From IMG/VR virus record IMGVR_UViG_3300037294_000357, positions 1-33,895 of that record: a DNA stretch of 33,895 nucleotides; one strand, written 5' to 3'. Both the position numbers and the translations under genes were made by a program. Positions 1 to 6,765 of the stretch are shown here, one piece after another. The notes under the pieces were generated by a model. The model did not search any database and was not told the origin of the DNA. It saw only the letters and a program-made list of their open reading frames with translations. Each line of letters starts with the position of its first letter. The first letter of the stretch is position 1. This stretch comes from a virus.

Positions 1-123
1 GGATCCCGCCGCTTGGCTCAAAGACACGCTGGAAAAACTCCCCACCTGGCCCAACAGCCGCCTCGATGAACTGCTGCCGCTGGGCAGAATCGCCGAGTAA
101 AGGTGGGGCGGCTGGACGCTTAC
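1..123 (+). mobile_element. 3' end of an IS66-family insertion sequence
   Basis: The segment holds the last codons of an IS66-type transposase followed by about 23 bases ending in CGCTTAC. That is the complement of the GTAAGCG start typical of IS66 terminal repeats. Coding sequence of an unrelated methyltransferase resumes immediately after it, so the element's outer end is placed near 123. The rest of the element, including its other end and any 8-bp target duplication, lies left of the window. The family call is firm from the protein tail; the exact end base is inferred. Confidence 0.75.
2..100 (+). CDS. IS66 family transposase (TnpC), C-terminal fragment
   Basis: This is the final 32 codons of a transposase truncated by the window edge. 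The reading frame gives AWLKDTLEKLPTWPNSRLDE followed by LLP and a short tail before TAA. That is the characteristic end of the IS66 TnpC C-terminal domain, which carries out the DDE strand-transfer reaction of the element. No catalytic residues are in the window. Its only visible neighbour is the methyltransferase remnant into which the element is inserted. Confidence 0.8.
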   Translation, partial: DPAAWLKDTLEKLPTWPNSRLDELLPLGRIAE

Positions 124-125
124 CC

Positions 126-551
126 TTTAGCGGCATGGGCCATACGGCCGTCGGTTTGGATGGCTGCGCGCGCTTTGTCGAAATGGCCCGCGCCGACAGT
201 GGCTGCGAAGCCTGGCAGCAGGAATTTATCGCCCTTGATCTGCCGCCTGAGCGCTTCGACGGGGTGTTTGCCAATGCCTCGCTGTTTCATATTCCCAGCC
301 AGGAACTGCCACGGGTGCTGAGGCAGCTGCATGCCACCCTTAAACCCGGCGGCGTGCTGTTTAGCTCCAACCCCCGTGGTGACAACCAGGAAGGCTGGAA
401 TGGCGAGCGCTATGGCGCCTATCACGATCTGGCTAACTGGCGCGTACTGCTCAACGCCGCCGGCTTCAGCGAACTGCAGCATTACTACCGCCCGGCGGGC
501 TTGCCGCGTGAGCAGCAGCCCTGGCTGGCCAGTGTATGGCGCAAGTTTTGA
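126..551 (+). pseudogene. Class I SAM-dependent methyltransferase, 5' end lost to the IS66 insertion
   Basis: About 141 codons of a Rossmann-fold methyltransferase remain. They contain the segment after motif I (GHTAVGLDGCARFVEMAR), the acidic motif II/III region (LPPERFDGVFANASLFHI) and the post-core strand LKPGGVLFSSNPRGDN, ending WLASVWRKF. The N-terminal part with the glycine-rich SAM loop is missing because the IS66 end abuts it at about 123. An ATG at 66 is in frame through the IS tail but would not restore the SAM loop. The gene is therefore called a remnant. The substrate cannot be told from the sequence. Confidence 0.8.
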
Positions 552-555
552 GCCT

Positions 556-816
556 TCAGTAAACGTCGCGCAGATAACGCTTCTGTTCGGCCAGACGGCG
601 AATATGTTCGGCGGCTTTTTCCTCGCTCAAACCACCGTGCTCGCGCGCCACATCCTGTAGCGCCTGTTCGACATCCTTGGCCATGCGGTTGGCGTCGCCG
701 CAGACATACAGCTGCGCACCCTCCTCCAGCCAGCGCCATAGCTCGCCGCCCTGCTCGCGAATACGATCCTGCACGTAGATCTTCTGCGCCTGATCGCGGG
801 AGAAGGCCAGGCTGAG
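556..816 (-). pseudogene. C-terminal fragment of a flavoprotein reductase (CysJ / cytochrome P450 reductase type)
   Basis: The minus strand encodes the last ~87 residues of an FAD/NADPH-binding reductase. It contains [20 protein letters not shown], the NADPH-binding strand [17 protein letters not shown] and the terminal aromatic tail RYLRDVY that stacks on FAD in this family. Homology stops at the codons for L-S at about 816. Upstream bases (817 on) are in-frame nonsense with a stop and match the expected start of a transposable prophage. The gene is thus split by prophage insertion, and its 5' part should be found right of the prophage. Normally it passes electrons from NADPH through FAD and FMN. 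Whether it is a sulfite reductase alpha subunit or another member is open. Confidence 0.8.
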
Positions 817-1025
817 TGTGAGCTAGTGGGAGTATTGGCATAGCCCGGAAAGCCGGTGGGAAGTACTGGGGTTAACCGGGGTGAGTCGTTCGGGTCAGGC
901 GTGGCGCGGGGTACGGGCTACGGGTGGCTGGCGCTTGGCAAGGGTAGTGCCAAAACTGGTAACCGGTAATTTTGGCCGATTTCGCGGCAGGTTTGGCATC
1001 TGCGTATAACGCCTAAGTTAAGGGG
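817..1025. other. Prophage left end with candidate transposase-binding repeats
   Basis: No gene is seen between the host junction and the repressor stop codon. The stretch contains GTGGGAGTATTGG (826-838) and GTGGGAAGTACTGG (856-869), start points 30 bases apart. A looser third element, AACTGGTAACCGGTAA, lies near 954-969, recalling the GGTTAACCGG at 870-879. An inverted repeat TTGGCA/TGCCAA spans 935-953. In Mu the left end carries three spaced MuA-binding sites, so these are proposed as equivalent sites. That is inference from position and repetition only. Confidence 0.5.
826..869. repeat. Direct repeat pair at the prophage left end
   Basis: The copies GTGGGAGTATTGG (826-838) and GTGGGAAGTACTGG (856-869) differ by one inserted base and one substitution, and begin 30 bases apart. 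The first starts about 10 bases inside the proposed end. They are the best candidates for the first two end-binding sites of the MuA-like transposase. Confidence 0.5.
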
Positions 1026-1733
1026 CTAAACCACCCAGCCACCGGCCCATACCACGCGGCCGACAATATATAGCTCAGCCAAGCGATCCTTGGGTACAAC
1101 GATCTCCCGGTACTCCTTGTTGTGGCTGATGATGTGTACCGAACCGTCGAAGTCGCGCTGTAGGCGCTTGGCGTACAGGTGGTCATCGAGCAGCACCACA
1201 TAAACACCCTCACCCTCAAGCGCGTTGCGGCTCTGGTCGATCATGACTGTGTCGCCGTCTTCCAGTAGCCCCGTCATTGAGTCGCCATCTACGCGCAAGC
1301 ACGCCAGATCGGCAGGTGTCAGGCCCTTCTTGCGCAGACTGTAGCGGGTGAACGACAGCTGAACCAGGACGCGGGAGCGCTCGTTCCACGCGCCACTGCC
1401 TGCGCTACAGCGGGCGTCGTAGAGGGGGACATAGGCGTAGGAATCGTCTTCGACGACCATTGGCGGGCGCTCATCAATTCCGAACCCAAGCCATACAACC
1501 GAAACCCCTGCCGCTGCCGCTATCTGCTCAAGCCTGTCTAGGGTCGGGTAGGTGTCGCCGCTCAAATAACTGCGTATAGCCCCTTCTGACAGCGCGCAAC
1601 TACGCGCAAATGCGCGTGCACCTACAGCGCCCATCACCATTTTTAGCCGTTCGCGAAAGCATTCGATTCTGCTGGTAGGAATCGAATGCTCTGGGCCTGA
1701 TGTATTCGATTCGTTCGATTCCCCGTAAGCCAT
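1026..1733 (-). CDS. S24-family phage repressor (LexA/CI-like, self-cleaving)
   Basis: This is the lysogeny repressor, transcribed leftwards. After a polar 25-residue leader comes an XRE-type helix-turn-helix (about 26-60, ...AFARSCALSEGAIRSYLSG) and a C-terminal S24 protease fold. The serine of VDGDSM (S152) and the lysine of YAKRL (K189) are 37 residues apart, the spacing of the LexA Ser/Lys dyad. The Ala-Gly in CSAGSG (111-112) is the likely cleavage point, so the repressor should respond to RecA/DNA damage. An ATG at 1751 extends the frame by six codons but coincides with the -10 hexamer of the only good promoter. The ATG at 1733 is therefore preferred, although it would leave a very short leader. 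Operator-like repeats fall inside codons 5-25. Confidence 0.85.
   Translation of the reverse strand: MAYGESNESNTSGPEHSIPTSRIECFRERLKMVMGAVGARAFARSCALSEGAIRSYLSGDTYPTLDRLEQIAAAAGVSVVWLGFGIDERPPMVVEDDSYAYVPLYDARCSAGSGAWNERSRVLVQLSFTRYSLRKKGLTPADLACLRVDGDSMTGLLEDGDTVMIDQSRNALEGEGVYVVLLDDHLYAKRLQRDFDGSVHIISHNKEYREIVVPKDRLAELYIVGRVVWAGGWVV
1658..1720. promoter_or_regulatory. Cluster of ATTCGATT operator-like sites inside the start of the repressor gene
   Basis: AGCATTCGATTC (1658-1669) and GAATCGAATGCT (1679-1690) form a perfect 12-base inverted repeat around a 9-base spacer. Two more copies follow at 1704-1711 (ATTCGATT) and 1713-1720 (GTTCGATT, one mismatch). They lie in the early codons of the repressor. 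The same octamer recurs in the divergent promoter region, which suggests a repressor- or Ner-bound operator array with autoregulation. Binding itself is not shown by the sequence. Confidence 0.55.
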
Positions 1734-1750
1734 TGATTTATATAGCTCCA

Positions 1751-1779
1751 ATCATATTTCCGAGAGTGCCACTCGTAAA
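1751..1779 (-). promoter_or_regulatory. Candidate leftward repressor promoter
   Basis: Read on the minus strand, TTTACG (1779-1774), a 17-base spacer and TATGAT (1756-1751) match sigma-70 boxes in 4/6 and 5/6 positions. The start would fall near 1744, just before the ATG at 1733. An operator-like octamer (1784-1791) lies five bases behind the -35. Confidence 0.5.
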
Positions 1780-1782
1780 AAT

Positions 1783-1807
1783 GAATCGAATACGCGCTTA
1801 TCCGATT
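1783..1807. promoter_or_regulatory. Operator-like pair between the divergent promoters
   Basis: GAATCGAAT (1783-1791) and ATCCGATT (1800-1807, one mismatch to ATTCGATT) sit between the two back-to-back -35 boxes. The second overlaps the -35 of the rightward early promoter. This is the expected place for sites deciding lysis or lysogeny. The function is inferred. Confidence 0.45.
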
Positions 1808-1834
1808 TACATGCACTTTTATCCGCGCTATGTT
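1806..1834 (+). promoter_or_regulatory. Candidate early rightward promoter
   Basis: TTTACA (1806-1811), a 17-base spacer and TATGTT (1829-1834) give a reasonable sigma-70 promoter facing the Ner/transposase operon. Transcription would begin near 1841, about 60 bases before the first gene. It is arranged back-to-back with the repressor promoter and overlapped by an operator-like octamer. Confidence 0.5.
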
Positions 1835-1861
1835 TATGCCGTAGGTAACGTTAAACACACC

Positions 1862-1886
1862 AAAAAACCACCCTGCCAGGTGGTTT
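1862..1886 (-). terminator. Intrinsic terminator for leftward transcription, upstream of the repressor promoter
   Basis: On the minus strand AAACCACC, a six-base loop and GGTGGTTT are followed by further T, giving six T in a row. Read rightwards it is only a hairpin without a T-run. It would stop antisense transcripts from the early operon entering the repressor, or act as a leader hairpin on the early mRNA. Confidence 0.55.
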
Positions 1887-1901
1887 CAATGGACGCCAAG
1901 C

Positions 1902-2240
1902 ATGAACACAGCCGATATCCCACTTGACCCAAGCCTTCGCTGGGAATGGATCAAGTACCAGCTCCGCACCAACGGTACGTCACTGGCCAAGCTCGCCCGA
2001 AAACTGCGCGTTTCAGGCCCTGCCGTGAAGAACGTAAAGCGTACCGCCTACCCGCGTATGGAACGGGCCATTGCCGAAGCTCTTGCCCTTGATGTCGAGA
2101 CGCTCTGGCCAGAACGCTGGAATGCCGATGGCACACCGAATCGTATGAGGCCAAATCGTGCCGAGGCATATGCCAGCCATATGCAAAAGCATAACCCAGC
2201 TTGTGACCTTGGGCACCGTAAAACCGGCACGGAGGCCTAG
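1902..2240 (+). CDS. Ner-like transcriptional regulator
   Basis: This 112-residue basic protein is the first gene of the rightward early operon. Its helix-turn-helix occupies about residues 25-60 (SLAKLARKLRVSGPAVKNVK, then YPRMERAIAEALALDVETLWPERW). That is the Ner/Nlp pattern of Mu-like phages, including the trailing LWPERW motif. Mu Ner turns down early and repressor promoters after the lytic switch, and this position directly behind the divergent promoters fits that job. The extra C-terminal ~40 residues make it longer than Mu Ner (about 75). The start lacks a strong ribosome-binding site. Confidence 0.8.
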   Translation: MNTADIPLDPSLRWEWIKYQLRTNGTSLAKLARKLRVSGPAVKNVKRTAYPRMERAIAEALALDVETLWPERWNADGTPNRMRPNRAEAYASHMQKHNPACDLGHRKTGTEA

Positions 2241-2242
2241 AC

Positions 2243-2683
2243 ATGCGTCACGGAAAAGACGACCGCACATTAGACATCTTCGAAGTGCCCCGAGCGGTGC
2301 TGACTGTGCCTGGATTCGGCAATTACGCCGCTCAGGTGAGTGAGTTGGTCAGTGAAATGTTGAAAGGCAGCGAACTAGATCGTTATGAAATTGCCGGCCG
2401 GATGTCGCGCCTGAGTGGTGATGACGTAAGCAAGAACATGCTCGACGCATGGGCCAGCCCGGCCCGCACTGACCACAACCTGCCTTTCTATAGAGCCACG
2501 CTGCTTGAAGAAGTGTGCGCCAGCCATTTGCTGACCGACTGGCAAGTGGCGTTGCGCGGTGGGCGGGTGGCCTATGGGCGTGACGCCCTGCTGGCTGAAC
2601 TGGGACGGCTGGAACGTACCCGTGATGAGTCGGCGCGCCAGGCGCGTGAACTGAAGCGACGAATGGGGAACGACCATGAGTAA
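2243..2683 (+). CDS. Hypothetical early phage protein
   Basis: This 146-residue soluble, charged protein starts after a good GGAGG. No catalytic motif is recognised. The N-terminal half contains a segment LDRYEIAGRMSRLSGDDVSK that could be a helix-turn-helix. The C-terminus is a charged helix (ELGRLERTRDESARQAREL) likely to form a coiled coil. Its end overlaps the next start by eight bases. Proteins in this slot between Ner and the transposase occur in B3-type phages, but no function is known to me. Confidence 0.65.
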   Translation: MRHGKDDRTLDIFEVPRAVLTVPGFGNYAAQVSELVSEMLKGSELDRYEIAGRMSRLSGDDVSKNMLDAWASPARTDHNLPFYRATLLEEVCASHLLTDWQVALRGGRVAYGRDALLAELGRLERTRDESARQARELKRRMGNDHE

Positions 2684-2993
2684 CTGGCTCACCGCCCAGG
2701 AACTAGCCGGATTGCCGGGGATGCCGACCACTGACCGCGGCTGCAAGCTAATGGCTTCTCGAGAGTCTTGGTGGTCGCGGCGTCGCGCCGGTTCTAAAGC
2801 CCGTGAGTACCCTGTGCGGGTACTTCCGAGCAAAACAAGACAGGCACTTTCTGAGCCTCCCGCTCGTAAAGACAACAGCTCGTCTGCTACCGAGGTCGCA
2901 AGCCGTATCCGTTGCTTAGAGTTGCTTTTGCAAAGCATGGGCAAAGAACTTGTCGAGCTAAAGCACGAAGTGCTGAGGGGGAACCATGCGTAA
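2676..2993 (+). CDS. Stand-alone Mu-type transposase end-binding domain protein
   Basis: Residues 1-57 of this 105-residue protein match the first 57 residues of the transposase that follows, with about half identical (shared: TxxELAGLPGMP, GSK, EY, VLP). This is the Mu DNA-binding (HTH_Mu) domain that in MuA contacts the operator/enhancer. Instead of a catalytic core it ends in a helix (SRIRCLELLLQSMGKELVEL) that could dimerise. It overlaps its neighbours by eight bases on both sides, so it is co-translated with the transposase. A role as competitor or architectural partner at the enhancer or operators is inferred. Duplication of the transposase 5' end is the simplest origin. Confidence 0.7.
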   Translation: MSNWLTAQELAGLPGMPTTDRGCKLMASRESWWSRRRAGSKAREYPVRVLPSKTRQALSEPPARKDNSSSATEVASRIRCLELLLQSMGKELVELKHEVLRGNHA

Positions 2994-5040
2994 TTGGTTC
3001 ACCGGCCCGGAGCTAGCAGGGCTACCGGGCATGCCGGGCACGCCTCAGAACGTGGCTGTGAAGGCAAAGAGAGAGGGCTGGGAAGGTCAGCGCCGCTTTG
3101 GTTCCAAGTCCATCGAGTACTCCTTCGCTGTACTGCCAGTCGAGACCCAAGCCGGTTTGCTGGCGCGCCTGGTTAGCGAAGAGCAGCCCGAGGAGGCACC
3201 CAGGCCAACAGCCCCACATGCGTTTATTTCACCTCAGCGTGATGGGGTTTTAGCGTCACGATTAACCGATGATCAGCGTTCAGTCATGGGCGCGCGCGTG
3301 TCGTTTATTCGTGAAATAGAGCGCATGAGCCAAGTAGTCAGCCAGCAGCGGGCAATTATGACCCTGGTCGGTCTGGCTCGTGATGGGCTGCTGAGCCCTT
3401 ACCTGGCTGAGCGCGTCGAGCGTGCAAACGACCGTAAGAGTAATGATCGCACCCTTAGCGAGCGCACTCTTAAGCGTTGGCTGGCCGACTACCGCAAGCA
3501 TGGTGAAGTGGCCCTAGCCCCGATTCGGCGCACAAAAGACATGACCATGCCGGTGTGGGCTCCGCTGTTTCTAAAGCATTACCAACGCCCACAAAAACCC
3601 AGCGCAGAGGCAGCCTACGCTGCCTTCCGCACCGAGTACCCTGGCGCGCCCAGCATCCATGCTGTTCGCCGCTACCTGGCCAAACTTTCGCCGCAGCAAC
3701 GTGAGCATGGCCGCATGGGCGCGCATGCGATCAAGTCGCTTAAGGCGATGAATCGTCGCACAGCCAATACGCTGTGGCCGAATGATGTGTGGGTCGCAGA
3801 CGGACACACCTTCGACGCAGAGGTACTCAACCCGCTGACCGGGCAGATATTCCGGCCAGAGGTCACGCTGATTATTGACTGGGGCACCCGGCGCATTGTC
3901 GGCTTCTCGGTCAACCTGGCTGAGTCGACGATTGCAACTCTGGACGCCATCCGTGACAGCGTCAGCCGCTGCGGTATGTACAAAATCTTCTATGTAGATA
4001 ACGGCAGTGGCTTCGATAACGCCGTGGTCTACGAAGTGAATGACCGCTTGGGCGGCACCATCACGCACTCACTGCCCTACAACTCCCAAGCGCGCGGCGT
4101 GATCGAGCGGCCGCACAAAACCACACTGGTGCGTCTGGCCAAAACCTATGACAGCTACATCGGTGCCGACATGGACAAGGATGCGGCCACCCGCATCCAT
4201 CGCAAGTCGCGCAAGGAGCTGAATCAGGGTATTCAGCCAACGCAGATACCCACCTTTGAGGCCTTCTTTTCCGATTTACAAAACGCCTTGGACGTCTACA
4301 ACCACAACCCGCACCGGGGGCTGCCAAAAGTCCGTGACCTAGACACCGGGTTGATGCGCCACCTAAGCCCAATGGACTCCTGGAAGTCAGCGCAGGCCGA
4401 TGGCTGGGAACCACTCAAGGCAGACGCGGATGTGGTGACCAGTCTGGTTCGGCCGCAGGTGGTGCGCACAACCAACCGCGCAGAGGTGCGCATCTTTGGT
4501 GGCATCTACTTCCTCCAGGATCTGGAGGAATACCACGGTGAGGAAGTGCGCGTGGCTTACGACTTCCGCGATGCCAGCCGCGTCTGGGTGCACACCCTCG
4601 ACGGCGACTTGATTGGGGAGGCAGTGCATGGCGGCAACGCCAGCCAGGCCATGCCACAGAGTTTGCTGGATAAGAGCACCGTTAAACGCGAGAAAGGCCA
4701 GCTGAACAAACTAGTCAAGAAAGCCAAAACCCTGACCGGCCATGACGTAGAGCTGCGCGTAGTGCCAAAGGCAACGCAACCCGCCGACCTTACGTTTGAA
4801 CAACTTGAAGCCGGCCGCAGCTACGCCGCTCTGGCTATGGCTGAGCAGGAAGACGCCTTCGAAATTCCAGGTGATTCCATGGCCCGTTACCGCTGCTGGA
4901 AAACCCTCGACGGCCGCCATGCTGCTGGCGACGAGTTGCGCGAAGACGAAGCCCGCTGGCACGCCAACTACCCCAAGCACCAAGACTTCCAATCAATCCA
5001 ACGCATGTATGAATTCGCGGACGAACAGGCCCGCGCTTGA
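2986..5040 (+). CDS. A: Mu-like DDE transposase A
   Basis: This 684-residue transposase (MuA 663) cuts and joins the phage ends during integration and replicative transposition. It has an N-terminal Mu DNA-binding domain (1-65), a helical end-recognition region and an RNase H-like catalytic core. Catalytic residues are D272 (WVADGH), D338 (FYVDNGSG) and E374 (RGVIERPH). The 35-residue gap between the last two resembles IS3/retroviral integrases rather than MuA (D336/E392). A C-terminal beta-barrel and a charged region expected to contact B follow. It starts after AGGGG and overlaps the preceding small protein. All key residues are present, so it should be active. Confidence 0.93.
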   Translation: MRNWFTGPELAGLPGMPGTPQNVAVKAKREGWEGQRRFGSKSIEYSFAVLPVETQAGLLARLVSEEQPEEAPRPTAPHAFISPQRDGVLASRLTDDQRSVMGARVSFIREIERMSQVVSQQRAIMTLVGLARDGLLSPYLAERVERANDRKSNDRTLSERTLKRWLADYRKHGEVALAPIRRTKDMTMPVWAPLFLKHYQRPQKPSAEAAYAAFRTEYPGAPSIHAVRRYLAKLSPQQREHGRMGAHAIKSLKAMNRRTANTLWPNDVWVADGHTFDAEVLNPLTGQIFRPEVTLIIDWGTRRIVGFSVNLAESTIATLDAIRDSVSRCGMYKIFYVDNGSGFDNAVVYEVNDRLGGTITHSLPYNSQARGVIERPHKTTLVRLAKTYDSYIGADMDKDAATRIHRKSRKELNQGIQPTQIPTFEAFFSDLQNALDVYNHNPHRGLPKVRDLDTGLMRHLSPMDSWKSAQADGWEPLKADADVVTSLVRPQVVRTTNRAEVRIFGGIYFLQDLEEYHGEEVRVAYDFRDASRVWVHTLDGDLIGEAVHGGNASQAMPQSLLDKSTVKREKGQLNKLVKKAKTLTGHDVELRVVPKATQPADLTFEQLEAGRSYAALAMAEQEDAFEIPGDSMARYRCWKTLDGRHAAGDELREDEARWHANYPKHQDFQSIQRMYEFADEQARA

Positions 5041-5057
5041 CCAAGGGAGCTACAAAA

Positions 5058-5777
5058 ATGAGTGTTTCCAAAATCGTACCTTTGACCAATGTTGGCCTGC
5101 TGGCCAGTGCCATCGAGCGCGCTCTGCAGCGCCCGCAAGGCTTGCCCGGCGTGATTGTGATGTACGCGGCCAGCGGTCTTGGCAAGTCAGTGGCAGCCAC
5201 CTGGGCGGCTAATCAACACCGTGCGTACTACGTCGAGTGCCGGGATACCTGGACGAAAAAAGCCTTTCTGCTGGCCATTCTGCGCGACATGGCCATCCTG
5301 CCGGGCCGCACCCTGAGCGAAATGGTTGACCAGATCGCCGAGCAGCTAGGCCGTAGCGGCCGCCCGTTGATTGTTGATGACGTGCAGTACCTGCTGGACA
5401 AGTCTGCCGCCAACGTCCTGACCGACCTCTATAACGCGAGCCAGGGCACCATCGTGCTGATTGGTGAGGAGCGTGTACCTGCCAGCCTGGCCAAGCTGGA
5501 GCGCCTGCATAATCGGGTGCTGGAGTGGGTGCCGGCTCAACCTGCCACGACAGTGGATGTGCAGCAGCTGGCGCGCGTCAGTTACCCGAAAGTGGCCATG
5601 GCAGACGACTTGCTGGCCGACTTGCACCGCGAGGTCAAAGGCTGCCTGCGCCGGGTGGCGGTCAACCTGTACCGCATCCACAGCGAAACCCAGGCGCTGG
5701 GCCTTACCAGCATGGACTTGGCGACGTGGGCAAAGCGTGGCTGGTTCAACGGCCAGCCGCCACGGAGGGGGGTGTAA
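5058..5777 (+). CDS. B: DNA transposition protein B, AAA+ ATPase
   Basis: This 239-residue ATPase is the usual partner of the A transposase. It coats target DNA in an ATP-dependent way, delivers target to the transpososome and gives target immunity. Walker A is AASGLGKS (K43) and Walker B is PLIVDDVQYL (D107/D108). A C-terminal domain with RRVAVNLYRIH resembles the MuB-type end that contacts DNA and A. A TTG at 5037 would add seven residues, but the ATG at 5058 has GGGAG nine bases ahead and is preferred. The stop overlaps the next ATG. Confidence 0.9.
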   Translation: MSVSKIVPLTNVGLLASAIERALQRPQGLPGVIVMYAASGLGKSVAATWAANQHRAYYVECRDTWTKKAFLLAILRDMAILPGRTLSEMVDQIAEQLGRSGRPLIVDDVQYLLDKSAANVLTDLYNASQGTIVLIGEERVPASLAKLERLHNRVLEWVPAQPATTVDVQQLARVSYPKVAMADDLLADLHREVKGCLRRVAVNLYRIHSETQALGLTSMDLATWAKRGWFNGQPPRRGV

Positions 5778-6388
5778 TGACTACAGGCCGCAAGCCCGCT
5801 GACCTGCAAATGCTGGGTGGCAAAAGCAACCGCCAGCGCATTTGGGAAGCCCTGCGCAAGCGCCGCGACGGTGTAAGCGTGTACGACCTAGCCCGCGCTG
5901 CTGAGGTTGATGACGGCACCGTCCTGACCTTCCTGCGCTGCCTGATTGCCGGTGACTACGTGCTGAGGCATGGCAAGTCCTACTCGACGGCCACTTACAC
6001 CCTGAAAAAGGACGTAGGGGCCGAAGCGCCAAGGCTCAACCGCGACGGCACGCTCAACACGCAAGGCCAAGGCGTGGAAGCTATGTGGCGCAGCCTGCGC
6101 ATTCTCGGTGAGCTGGATGCGGCCGACTTGGCCGTCAGCGCGGGTGCCAGTGGTGTTGAGGTGTCGCTGAATACAGCCCGGTCGTACTTGGCCTGGCTGA
6201 CTAAAGCCGGGTACGTGCGGCAGATCGGCACGAGTTATCGCGGGGCGCACGGTGGCTTGAACCGCTACCGGCTCTGCCCGCAGCACAACACCGGGCCACT
6301 CCCGCCGATGATCCAGCGGGTTGGCCAGGTGTTTGACCCCAATCTGGGCAAGGTCGTGTTTGTTGCCACCGCCGAGGTGGCCGAATGA
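5777..6388 (+). CDS. Tandem winged-helix DNA-binding protein
   Basis: This is a 203-residue soluble protein. Residues about 15-70 (IWEALRKRRDGVSVYDLARA, then a recognition helix and a YTLKK wing) and about 100-160 (MWRSLRILGELDAADLAVSA, ..ARSYLAWLTKAGYVR, wing NRYRL) look like two successive winged helix-turn-helix units. The start ATG overlaps the stop of B (TAATG), following GGAGGGG. No enzyme motif is seen. A regulatory or nucleoid-type role early in infection is inferred. Confidence 0.65.
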   Translation: MTTGRKPADLQMLGGKSNRQRIWEALRKRRDGVSVYDLARAAEVDDGTVLTFLRCLIAGDYVLRHGKSYSTATYTLKKDVGAEAPRLNRDGTLNTQGQGVEAMWRSLRILGELDAADLAVSAGASGVEVSLNTARSYLAWLTKAGYVRQIGTSYRGAHGGLNRYRLCPQHNTGPLPPMIQRVGQVFDPNLGKVVFVATAEVAE

Positions 6389-6765
6389 ACGCCGCGCGCC
6401 TTGAAGCATGGGGCGAGCAGCCCCCGCTGTTTGTGCAGCTGCTGGGGGCCGAAGTGGCCCGCAGCAACATGACTGCAACCGGCAAACGCATTGGCATGAG
6501 CCGCACAGCTGTAAGCCTGGTGCTGGCAAACCGATACCCATCGCCCAGCACCTCTGGCGTAGAGCGCCGCGTGATGGATGCCCTTGGCCGCCTGGAGTGT
6601 GTGGCCGTAGGTGCGGTGGTCACCGCCTCGCAGTGCCAAAGCTACCGCGAAAAGCCAGCACCAACCCACAACCCCAGCGCCATGCAGCACTGGCGTGCCT
6701 GCCAATTTTGCCCAAACAACCCCAACTGCAACGTCCAGGAGAAAGCTCATGCACGCATCCACTGA
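6385..6765 (+). CDS. Helix-turn-helix protein with C-terminal cysteine cluster
   Basis: In this 126-residue protein, residues about 25-60 form a LacI/XRE-like helix-turn-helix (ATGKRIGMSRTAVSLVLANR). The tail holds the cysteine motif CQFCPNNPNC plus an earlier Cys, a possible metal-binding knuckle. The gene overlaps the previous stop by four bases. It looks like a small early regulator. Neither its DNA target nor metal binding can be shown from the sequence. Confidence 0.65.
   Translation: MNAARLEAWGEQPPLFVQLLGAEVARSNMTATGKRIGMSRTAVSLVLANRYPSPSTSGVERRVMDALGRLECVAVGAVVTASQCQSYREKPAPTHNPSAMQHWRACQFCPNNPNCNVQEKAHARIH

Noticed and set aside
817-1025. A small gene at the left end
   Set aside because: Only short frames without ribosome-binding sites exist there; repeats and inverted repeats fit an end region better.
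1734-1751. ATG at 1751 as repressor start
   Set aside because: It would overlap the -10 box of the only good leftward promoter, so the transcript would begin after it; not excluded if another promoter is used.
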